A stretch of DNA of 64,000 nucleotides, taken from the NCBI RefSeq assembly GCF_947258575.1, contig NZ_CAMYIV010000002.1:124001-188000 (forward strand), given 5' to 3'. The notes below the pieces were generated by a model that was given only the letters and a program-made list of their open reading frames with translations, ran no database searches and was not told the DNA's origin. How positions within the stretch are numbered: position 1 is the first letter of the stretch; each line of letters starts with the position of its first letter. A program made the translations under genes and the position numbers. This document shows, in pieces, positions 57,584 through 64,000 of the stretch. The DNA is from an uncultured Alcanivorax sp. Its GTDB lineage: Bacteria; Pseudomonadota; Gammaproteobacteria; Pseudomonadales; Alcanivoracaceae.

Positions 57584-57760
57584 ATTGTTATCAAAAGTAG
57601 CCCTGACCTGAGTTCAGACACGGTTCCGTAACGCTGGCTACGCTTGATTACAGTTGGCCAACTTCCTTGCTCTACAGCAGATTGCACATCCCTTCCATAG
57701 TCGCTGATGCCAGTCTCCGCTCGGAGACCATAACGACAAAGTACGATGGAGGGGTTCATC

Positions 57761-60700
57761 TTGGCTAATCAACTCAAACTTCTGGTAGGCAGCAGCGCCC
57801 TGGCGGCACTGCTGACGGCCTGTGGCGGTGGAGGCAGCAGCTCAGCGCCTGCCGACTCTGGCCCGGCCGCGCGCGCCCTGCCTCCAGAAATCGCAGAGAT
57901 CATCGACGATCAGAACGAGCTTACCGATGCCTTGTGTCCTGGTGCGTCCGGTGATGCCGGGGAAGACGGTTCCGTCGATCCGGAAGCCTGTCTGGATGAA
58001 AGCGAAGACGCTGCCGAGGAAGATACCGGCTACGAGCTGTCGCTGAATCCGGTAGTACAGCAGTTCTGCCCGGAAGCGGCACAGGTATTCGATGCCACGC
58101 TGACGTTCAATGGTGAAATGCTGGATCAGGATTTCATCTACGATACCGACAGCTCCTTTGACGGTAGCGCCACCTTCCCGGCGGCCTGTCTGCAGGAAGC
58201 GGCCGGTAATTTCCAGAACATCGGTGACATGATCGGTGGCTCCAACCCGCTGACCGAGCAACTGTGTCCGGAAGCGGCGGCGAATAGCCCGATTGATCCC
58301 GCGGCCTGCTTTACCGAAGCCGTTGGCGGCGGTGGCGACTTGCCCGGTGGTGATGGCGGTCTGCCCGGTTCTGACCAGTTGCTTGCGCAGCTTTGCCCGG
58401 AAACCGGCGAACAGGAGCTGGGCCCGGAAACGCCAGTCAACTGTCTCAACGAAGCCAGCCGTGCCTACATGGACATCTACAACATGCTCACCGCCAGCAA
58501 TCCGCTGACCGAGCAGATTTGTCCTGAAGATAATGCGGATGGTCGCATTGATCCGCCCCAGTGTTTTGCTGAAGCCCTGATGGGCGGTGGCATTCCAGGT
58601 GGTGGTGATGGCGGCGGCGGTGGCGGTGACGGCGGTAGCAATCCGTTCGCGCCTGCCCTTGAGCAGTTCTGCCCGGAAACCGCCATGGCGGACCTTGGCC
58701 CATCCACCCCGATCGACTGCCTGGCGGAAGCTGGCGGTAACTTCCAGGACGTACAGGACCTGCTGCTGGGTTCCAACCCGCTGACAGAACAACTGTGCCC
58801 GGAAGCGGCGGCGAACAGCCCGATTGATCCCGCAGCCTGTTTCTCTGAAGCAGCCGGTGGCTTTGCCCCGGGTGGCGGTGGTCTGCCAGGTGCCGACGGC
58901 AACCCGCTGGAGCCGGTACTCGCGCAGTTCTGCCCGGAAACCTCCATGGCCGACCTGGGCCCGACGACCCCGATCGACTGTCTGACCGAAGCCGGTGGTA
59001 ATTTCGGCGACGTGCAAGACCTGCTGCTGGGCTCCAACCCGCTGACCGAGCAACTGTGCCCGGAAGCGGCTGCCAACAGCCCGATCGATCCCGCTGCTTG
59101 CTTTGAAGAAGCCGCCGGTGGCTTTGCCCCGGGTGGCGGTGGTCTGCCGGGTGCCGATGGCAACCCGCTGGAGCCGGTACTGGCGCAGTTCTGCCCGGAA
59201 ACCTCTGAAGCCGACCTGGGTCCGACGACTCCGATCGACTGCCTGACTGAAGCCGGTGGTAACTTCGGCGACGTGCAAGACCTGCTGCTGGGTTCCAACC
59301 CGCTGACCGAGCAACTGTGCCCGGAAGCAGCGGCGAACAGCCCGATTGATCCCGCAGCCTGCTTCGAAGAAGCAGCCGGTGGCTTTGCCCCGGGTGGCGG
59401 TGGTCTGCCGGGTGCCGATGGCAACCCGCTGGAGCCGGTACTGGCGCAGTTCTGCCCGGAAACCTCCATGGCCGACCTGGGTCCGACGACTCCGATCGAC
59501 TGTCTGACGGAAGCCGGTGGTAACTTCGGCGACGTACAGGACCTGCTGCTGGGCTCCAACCCGCTGACCGAGCAACTGTGCCCGGAAGCGGCGGCGAACA
59601 GCCCGATTGATCCCGCAGCCTGCTTCGAAGAAGCAGCCGGTGGCTTTGCCCCGGGTGGCGGTGGTCTGCCAGGTGCCGATGGCAACCCGCTGGAGCCGGT
59701 ACTGGCGCAGTTCTGCCCGGAAACCTCTGAAGCCGACCTGGGTCCGACGACCCCCATCGACTGTCTGACGGAAGCCGGTGGTAACTTCGGTGACGTGCAG
59801 GACCTGCTGCTGGGTTCCAACCCGCTGACCGAGCAACTGTGCCCGGAAGCGGCGGCGAACAGCCCGATTGATCCTGCTGCCTGCTTCGAAGAAGCAGCCG
59901 GTGGCTTTGCCCCGGGTGGCGGTGGTCTGCCGGGTGCCGACGGCAACCCGCTGGAGCCAGTACTGGCCCAGTTCTGCCCGGCGACGTCTGAAGCCGACCT
60001 GGGTCCGACCACCCCCATCGACTGTCTGACCGAAGCCGGTGGTAACTTCGGCGACGTGCAGGACCTGCTGCTGGGTTCCAACCCGCTGACCGAGCAACTG
60101 TGCCCGGAAGCGGCTGCCAACAGCCCGATCGATCCCGCAGCCTGCTTCATGGAAGCGGCCGGAGGTTTTGCGCCGGGTGGCGGTGGTCTGCCGGGTGCCG
60201 ATGGCAACCCGCTGGGTCCAGTGCTGGAGCAGTTCTGCCCCAACACCTCTGATGCGGATCTGGGCCCGACCACGCCGATCGACTGCCTGACCGAAGCCGG
60301 TAACAGCTTCGGCAACGTGGAAGAGCTGCTGTTGGGTCCCAACCCACTGACCGAGGCGCTGTGCCCGGAAGCGGCGGCCAACGCGCCGATTGATCCGGCA
60401 GCCTGCTTCATGGAAGCGGCCGGTGGTGGTCTGCCCGGTGGTGGCGGTGGTGACAACCCGCTGGCCCCGCTGCTGGAGCAGTTCTGCCCGGAAACCGCTG
60501 CTGGTGCGATTGGTCCCACCACGCCCACTGACTGTCTGACCGAAGCCGGTGCCGGCCTTGCCGCTCTGGAAGAACTGTTGGGCCCGCTGAGCGAGCCGAA
60601 CCCGCTCACCGATCAGGTGTGCCCGGAAACCTCCGGAACCGGTACCGTGGATCCGACTCAGTGCTTCATCGAGTCCCTGGACAACGTGGAGCTGCTCAAC

Positions 60701-60883
60701 TCCGAGCAGATCGGTCTGCTGCCCGGCTGTCCGCTGCTGAGTGCCTTTAATGACGAAGGCAATCTGTCGCTGACTCTGGGTCTGGCTTGTCTGGCGAACC
60801 AGGAAACTGGAGAGGGCATCTCTCTGGAATCCGGCAACGCCCTGACGGATCTGTTCGACAGCCTGCTGGGTGGCTTGCTCTAA
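57761..60883 (+). CDS. Large Cys-rich tandem-repeat lipoprotein
   Basis: A 1040-residue acidic lipoprotein I cannot assign to a known family. I choose the TTG start at 57761, preceded by GGAGGGG; the ATG at 57746 overlaps that site. The signal peptide ends in the lipobox LLTAC, then GGGGSSS. Six 87-residue units run from residue 294 to 815, each with four cysteines (FCPE..., DCLTEAGG, QLCPEAAA and PAACF) and a GGGGLPGADG linker. Degenerate half-units lie on both sides, making about 21 CPE-type half-units. The within-unit Cys spacing is 16 and 14 residues, suggesting one disulfide per half-unit. The C-terminal 60 residues are not repeated. Probably on the cell surface or in the periplasm. Confidence 0.82.
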   Translation: MANQLKLLVGSSALAALLTACGGGGSSSAPADSGPAARALPPEIAEIIDDQNELTDALCPGASGDAGEDGSVDPEACLDESEDAAEEDTGYELSLNPVVQQFCPEAAQVFDATLTFNGEMLDQDFIYDTDSSFDGSATFPAACLQEAAGNFQNIGDMIGGSNPLTEQLCPEAAANSPIDPAACFTEAVGGGGDLPGGDGGLPGSDQLLAQLCPETGEQELGPETPVNCLNEASRAYMDIYNMLTASNPLTEQICPEDNADGRIDPPQCFAEALMGGGIPGGGDGGGGGGDGGSNPFAPALEQFCPETAMADLGPSTPIDCLAEAGGNFQDVQDLLLGSNPLTEQLCPEAAANSPIDPAACFSEAAGGFAPGGGGLPGADGNPLEPVLAQFCPETSMADLGPTTPIDCLTEAGGNFGDVQDLLLGSNPLTEQLCPEAAANSPIDPAACFEEAAGGFAPGGGGLPGADGNPLEPVLAQFCPETSEADLGPTTPIDCLTEAGGNFGDVQDLLLGSNPLTEQLCPEAAANSPIDPAACFEEAAGGFAPGGGGLPGADGNPLEPVLAQFCPETSMADLGPTTPIDCLTEAGGNFGDVQDLLLGSNPLTEQLCPEAAANSPIDPAACFEEAAGGFAPGGGGLPGADGNPLEPVLAQFCPETSEADLGPTTPIDCLTEAGGNFGDVQDLLLGSNPLTEQLCPEAAANSPIDPAACFEEAAGGFAPGGGGLPGADGNPLEPVLAQFCPATSEADLGPTTPIDCLTEAGGNFGDVQDLLLGSNPLTEQLCPEAAANSPIDPAACFMEAAGGFAPGGGGLPGADGNPLGPVLEQFCPNTSDADLGPTTPIDCLTEAGNSFGNVEELLLGPNPLTEALCPEAAANAPIDPAACFMEAAGGGLPGGGGGDNPLAPLLEQFCPETAAGAIGPTTPTDCLTEAGAGLAALEELLGPLSEPNPLTDQVCPETSGTGTVDPTQCFIESLDNVELLNSEQIGLLPGCPLLSAFNDEGNLSLTLGLACLANQETGEGISLESGNALTDLFDSLLGGLL
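58640..60205 (+). repeat. Six 261-bp in-frame direct repeats inside the lipoprotein gene
   Basis: Units start at 58640, 58901, 59162, 59423, 59684 and 59945. The last five are nearly identical at the DNA level; the first is more diverged. Because 261 is divisible by three, gain or loss of units keeps the frame. Confidence 0.93.
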
Positions 60884-60902
60884 GCATCTGCTCAGTAACG
60901 CA

Positions 60903-60941
60903 ACATAAAAAAGCCCGGCCTTCGCGCCGGGCTTTTTTTAT
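60903..60941. terminator. Terminator after the repeat lipoprotein
   Basis: Stem GCCCGGC / GCCGGGC (60913-60919 / 60926-60932) flanked by six A and seven T, 20 bp past the stop codon. Confidence 0.88.
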
Positions 60942-60968
60942 GGTCGCAAACACCGACGGATTACCAAG

Positions 60969-61051
60969 CGTAGGGTGCACTGAGCCTAAGGCGAACTGCA
61001 CCATCAAACGCCGGATCGGTGCAGTTCGCCTTAGGCTCAGTGCACCCTACG
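60969..61051. repeat. GTAGGGTG palindrome, copy 2
   Basis: Perfect 34-bp arms (60969-61002 and 61018-61051) with a 15-bp spacer. The arm sequence is identical to the right arm of 20961-21044. Confidence 0.92.
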
Positions 61052-61110
61052 CGGTCGGTGGCGACGGTCAGGGGGCAGATTGAAGGGAACCGTTTTATGG
61101 AAAAAACCAA

Positions 61111-61179
61111 CTGTAGGAGCCAGCCTGCTGGCGATTGATGCGCAACACCAGCAGATCGCCAGCAGGCTGGCTCCTACAG
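61111..61179. repeat. REP-type inverted pair (TGTAGGAGC)
   Basis: Perfect 24-bp arms, CTGTAGGAGCCAGCCTGC...GGCGA at 61111-61134 and its inverse at 61156-61179, 21-bp spacer. Paired head-to-head like a BIME. Confidence 0.85.
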
Positions 61180-61200
61180 AGGATCAAAAACCCCGGACAC

Positions 61201-61229
61201 AAAAAAAGCCGCCATCAAGGCGGCTTTTT
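61201..61229 (-). terminator. Terminator of the DAHP synthase gene
   Basis: Stem GCCGCC / GGCGGC with A/T extensions; on the minus strand it is followed by seven T, 16 bp past the stop codon. Confidence 0.88.
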
Positions 61230-61244
61230 CGTATCAACCAGCGA

Positions 61245-62318
61245 TCAGCCGTTGCGCTTGGGCAGTACGTCGCGGAGCTTGTCGGCCATGTCGCGAATGG
61301 CTTTCTCGGTGGTGTCCCAGGCGATACAGCCATCGGTAATCGACACGCCGTATTCCAGGTCGTCCAGATTCGCCGGGAGCTTCTGGTTACCGAATTTCAG
61401 ATGCGATTCCACCATCAAGCCAACAATGGACTGATTGCCTTCCAGAATCTGGTTGGAAATGTTCTCCATCACCAGCGGTTGCAGGCTTGGGTCCTTGTTG
61501 GAGTTGGAGTGGGAGCAATCCACCATGATGTTGGTGGAAACCCCGGCTTTCTCCAGCGCTTGCTCAGCCAGCGCCACGGAAACGGAATCGTAGTTCGGCT
61601 TGCCGCCGCCGCCACGCAAAACCACGTGGCCGTACTGGTTGCCCTTGGTGGTGGTCAGCGCCACGCGGCCTTCCGGATCGATGCCCAGGAAACGGTGCGG
61701 GTGCTTCACGCTGAGCATGGCATTGACCGCCACATCCAGGCTGCCGTCGGTGCCGTTCTTGAAGCCCACCGGGCTGGACAGACCGGAGGACATTTCCCGG
61801 TGGGTCTGGCTCTCGGTGGTACGGGCGCCGATGGCGTTCCAGGCGATCAAGTCCTGGACGTACTGCGGGGTGGTCGGGTCCAGCGCCTCAGTGGCGCTTG
61901 GCAGGCCCAGCTCGGCCACATCCAGCAGCAGCTTGCGGGCAATGTGCAGGCCGTCCTGCACCTTGAAGGAATCGTTCATGTAGGGGTCATTGATCAGCCC
62001 CTTCCAGCCCACCGTGGTACGGGGCTTTTCAAAATAGACGCGCAGCACCAGGTAGATGGTGTCCTTCACTTCCTCGGCCAGCGCCTTCAGCTTCTGCGCG
62101 TACTCCATGGCCGCCTTGGTGTCATGGATAGAGCAGGGGCCAATCACCACGAACAGACGGTGGTCCTTGCGGTCGAGGATATTACGGATCGTCTCGCGGC
62201 CCTCAATCACGGTCTGCAGGGCATTGTCAGAAAGCGGCAGCTCTGCCTTCAGCGCATTGGGGGTGATCAACACTTCCTGTGAAGCGATATTGAGATCGTC
62301 TACCTGTTTATCGGTCAT
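61245..62318 (-). CDS. aroG: 3-deoxy-7-phosphoheptulonate synthase (class I DAHP synthase)
   Basis: A 357-residue enzyme, the first step of the shikimate pathway, condensing PEP and erythrose-4-phosphate. Seen: FVVIGPCSIHD, VYFEKPRTTVGWKGLINDP, ARTTESQTHREMSSGLS, GFKNGTDGS, VDCSHSNSNKD and the closing GVSITDGCIAWDTTE. The class is clear, but which aromatic amino acid inhibits it cannot be read; the symbol aroG stands for the aroF/aroG/aroH group. It is a single-gene unit with its own terminator. Confidence 0.92.
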   Translation of the reverse strand: MTDKQVDDLNIASQEVLITPNALKAELPLSDNALQTVIEGRETIRNILDRKDHRLFVVIGPCSIHDTKAAMEYAQKLKALAEEVKDTIYLVLRVYFEKPRTTVGWKGLINDPYMNDSFKVQDGLHIARKLLLDVAELGLPSATEALDPTTPQYVQDLIAWNAIGARTTESQTHREMSSGLSSPVGFKNGTDGSLDVAVNAMLSVKHPHRFLGIDPEGRVALTTTKGNQYGHVVLRGGGGKPNYDSVSVALAEQALEKAGVSTNIMVDCSHSNSNKDPSLQPLVMENISNQILEGNQSIVGLMVESHLKFGNQKLPANLDDLEYGVSITDGCIAWDTTEKAIRDMADKLRDVLPKRNG

Positions 62319-62509
62319 GATGGTCTTTACTACCTGTCGTTGCTGGAGGCCCCGGGCCCCGTTCTATGGCGGGCGGCTCTGGCTGACACTCCTTTTGTAG
62401 AGGTGAAGCAGTCTAGCCCAATCAGGCGGTTATAGAAATATCACGGGGCCTGTCTGTGTCATAGGGTGGGGCAATCATAATGAGGCGGGAGAGCAATTTC
62501 GGCCGTCTT

Positions 62510-62587
62510 TTCGCGATGCAAGCATCGCTTCCCACAGCGTTCTCGCCATCGCCGGGTTTTTGTGGGAAGCCATGCTTGCATGGCGAA
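62510..62587. repeat. Inverted REP-like pair at the cobB 3' end
   Basis: Arms of 27 bp (62510-62536 and 62561-62587) with two mismatches and a 24-bp spacer. Each arm itself contains the small palindrome ATGCAAGCAT. The right arm resembles the unit at 56369. It ends 5 bp from the cobB stop codon. Confidence 0.85.
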
Positions 62588-62592
62588 TTGGC

Positions 62593-63303
62593 CTATACCT
62601 GGGCTATCAACTCTTCCACATACGCAGGCACCAGCTCCGTGGCCAGCCCATGCTTGTGCTCGGCAAAGGCGGTGAGCCGCTGGGAGGGCTCCAGATTCAG
62701 CTCTACCGTATGCGCCCCGTGGCGGTTAGCTTCTTCCACAAAGCCCGCTGCCGGGTACACATTGCCGCTGGTGCCGATGCTGATAAAGCGGTCGCAGCGG
62801 GCCAGGGCCTGGTAGATGCGTTCCATTTCCAGGGGCATCTCCCCGAACCACACCACGTGGGGCCGCAGGCAGCCCTTGGCGCCGCAGAGCGGGCAGGGCA
62901 GGGTCGGGGTCAGCTCGCCGGTCACCTCCACCAGGCCGCCGCTGGCCTGGCAGCGGCCCTTGAGCAATTCGCCGTGCATGTGAATCAGGTTGCGGCTGCC
63001 GGCCCGTTCGTGCAGGTTGTCGATGTTCTGGGTCACCAGCAGCACCTGGCCGGCGGGAAAGGCCTGTTCCAGCTTCGCCAGCGCCTGGTGGGCCGCATTG
63101 GGCTTGATGGCCGTGCTGAGCAGTTGTTCACGGCGTTTGTTGTAGAAGGTCTGCACCAGGGTGGCATCGCGCAAAAACGCCTCTGGCGTGGCCACATCTT
63201 CCACCCGGTGGTTCTCCCACAGCCCGTCGGCGGCGCGGAATGTCTTGATACCGGATTCCGCCGAGATTCCCGCGCCGGTAAGTATTACAATGTTTTCAGC
63301 CAT
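62593..63303 (-). CDS. cobB: NAD-dependent protein deacylase (sirtuin)
   Basis: A 236-residue Sir2 protein that removes acetyl and probably succinyl groups from lysines, using NAD+. Seen: the NAD loop [37 protein letters not shown], the catalytic His in [11 protein letters not shown], and zinc cysteines in KGRC and CPLCGAKGC. The pair Y and R in FYNKRR is the class III (SIRT5-like) acyl-pocket signature. It is divergent from the next gene, with 33 bp between. Confidence 0.92.
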   Translation of the reverse strand: MAENIVILTGAGISAESGIKTFRAADGLWENHRVEDVATPEAFLRDATLVQTFYNKRREQLLSTAIKPNAAHQALAKLEQAFPAGQVLLVTQNIDNLHERAGSRNLIHMHGELLKGRCQASGGLVEVTGELTPTLPCPLCGAKGCLRPHVVWFGEMPLEMERIYQALARCDRFISIGTSGNVYPAAGFVEEANRHGAHTVELNLEPSQRLTAFAEHKHGLATELVPAYVEELIAQV

Positions 63304-63336
63304 TTATCCGTCCGATTAGTCAGGATTATTTGTTTC

Positions 63337-63711
63337 ATGGATACCATTATCGACCTACAGGAAAACCTCCCGTTGCCCCGGCGCGGCAATGTCACACTGC
63401 TGCATTTTCACCAGGGCATGGTACTGCTGGTGGGGGAGGATGCCGTGGGCCTGTACCGCGACCGCGTGGCCATCGACGACCCACTGGCCAATGGTGTCAT
63501 CGGCTATGAAACCATTCCACCCTCCCTGCAACCGGACTGGCAGGATGACTGCGGCTTTGTGAACGAGCATCAATCCGGCTATGTGGGTCTCAACGGCGGT
63601 GGCGTGATTTTTATTCGCCCTGATGGTGTGGCGCTCTATCCCAGCGGCATGCATGCGTTGCAGAATCGGGACATGAGCTGGCTGATTCCCTTTCCGCCGC
63701 TTAATGCATAA
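63337..63711 (+). CDS. Conserved hypothetical protein
   Basis: A 124-residue acidic protein that I do not recognise. It starts MDTIIDLQENLPLPRRGN, has a hydrophobic beta-like stretch (VTLLHFHQGMVLLVGEDAVGLY), a DDPLANGVIGYETIP block and a Gly/aromatic C-terminal half (GYVGLNGGGVIFIRPDGVALYP). No signal peptide, helix or metal motif is visible. The start is ATG 63337, 33 bp from the divergent cobB start, so the two may share a promoter region. The codon pattern and the absence of stops support a real gene. Confidence 0.6.
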   Translation: MDTIIDLQENLPLPRRGNVTLLHFHQGMVLLVGEDAVGLYRDRVAIDDPLANGVIGYETIPPSLQPDWQDDCGFVNEHQSGYVGLNGGGVIFIRPDGVALYPSGMHALQNRDMSWLIPFPPLNA

Positions 63712-63763
63712 TTTGCCCGGCACCGGTGATCCCGGAGCCGGCTTCTGAAGGAGCTGTTCTGTT

Positions 63764-64000
63764 ATGGCAGAAGAAACCACTCGCCTGCGTCTGCGCACCC
63801 TCACCGAGGAAGATTACCCCGCGCTGGCGCTTCTCATGAACCAGGTCTACCACGACATCGGCGGTGCCTGGCCGGAAGAGACCATCAAGACCCTGATCCG
63901 CATTTTCCCGGACGGGCAGCTGGTGATCGAGGACAACGGCGAGCTGGTGGCCACCGCGCTGACCATCAAGGTAAAATACGACCGTTTCTCCAACCCGCAT
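63764..64000 (+). CDS. GNAT-family acetyltransferase N-terminus (cut by window)
   Basis: The first 79 residues of a protein running off the right edge: RLRLRTLTEEDYPALALLMNQVY, then IKTLIRIFPDGQLVIEDNGELVATAL, a GNAT N-terminal half. It resembles the start of proteins that fuse a GNAT domain to a nitrilase-type amidohydrolase; the fused part would lie outside the window, so this is inference. GAAGGAG at 63747-63753 supports ATG 63764. Confidence 0.7.
   Translation, partial: MAEETTRLRLRTLTEEDYPALALLMNQVYHDIGGAWPEETIKTLIRIFPDGQLVIEDNGELVATALTIKVKYDRFSNPH

Noticed and set aside
58640-60205. CRISPR-like periodicity
   Set aside because: The 261-bp direct repeats are contiguous and coding, with no unique spacers; the 7-bp array at 27691 also lacks spacers. 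No cas gene is present.
57842-60609. Two long open frames (751 and 710 codons) on the minus strand opposite the repeat lipoprotein
   Set aside because: They exist because a stop-free 261-bp unit is copied in frame. They have no signal peptide or ribosome binding site, while the plus-strand frame has a lipobox and Shine-Dalgarno.
61080-62282. A 400-codon plus-strand frame opposite the DAHP synthase gene
   Set aside because: It starts in a REP element and terminator and mirrors the well-supported minus-strand gene.
62560-63711. Reading the gene at 63337 as a much longer protein starting at 62560
   Set aside because: The upstream part is antisense to cobB; the natural start is ATG 63337 between the divergent genes.

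Overview
The window is a GC-rich, gene-dense chromosomal segment of a gammaproteobacterium. The gene order lolC-lolD-DUF2062-comEC-exbB-exbD-msbA-lpxK-kdsB-ptp-murB // rne // rluC-HAD-sppA // maf // yceD-rpmF-plsX-fabD-fabG-acpP-fabF-pabC-mltG-tmk-holB-pilZ-tatD is the Pseudomonas-type order. Protein sequences and the style of the intergenic palindromes suggest an Alcanivorax-like marine bacterium; that assignment is inference. I see no insertion sequence, prophage, CRISPR array, rRNA or tRNA gene. Both ends cut through acetyltransferase genes.

Layout. 1-5.9 kb: GNAT fragment, patatin-like lipase, glycerophosphodiesterase, sulfotransferase, glycosyltransferase and DUF2334 deacetylase-like protein. 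6-9.4 kb (minus): YecR-like lipoprotein, agmatine-to-putrescine pair aguA-aguB, and a BamE-like secreted protein. 9.5-20.9 kb: lipoprotein export (LolC/E, LolD), DNA uptake channel ComEC, ExbB/ExbD, LPS genes msbA, lpxK and kdsB, a tyrosine phosphatase and murB. 21-24.3 kb (minus): RNase E with a very long disordered tail. 25-40.6 kb: rluC to rmuC, including the fatty-acid synthesis cluster. 40.9-45.8 kb: a GlyGly-CTERM trypsin-like protease, a YiiX-type hydrolase, a class V aminotransferase, a TetR regulator and DUF1285. 46-56.2 kb: the nitrate assimilation locus, comprising transporter and PP2C/kinase fusion (minus), divergent from nirB-nirD-FAD reductase-nitrate reductase (plus). 56.5-60.9 kb: HSL-family esterase and a 1040-residue Cys-rich repeat lipoprotein. 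61-64 kb: DAHP synthase, sirtuin CobB, an unknown small protein and a partial GNAT.

The nitrate locus works as one unit. Two near-perfect sigma-54 promoters face away from each other around a shared NtrC-like site, so uptake, nitrate reduction and nitrite reduction should be switched on together under nitrogen limitation.

The least familiar items are three. First, a family of palindromic elements whose arms are arrays of 7-bp units: three copies share a GC-rich core hairpin but have unrelated arm sequences. Second, the lipoprotein built from 87-residue units with four cysteines each. Third, a run of operator-like palindromes upstream of the secreted protease. Several other intergenic palindrome families (GTAGGGTG, TGTAGGAGC and CTCTGTG types) sit at gene ends.
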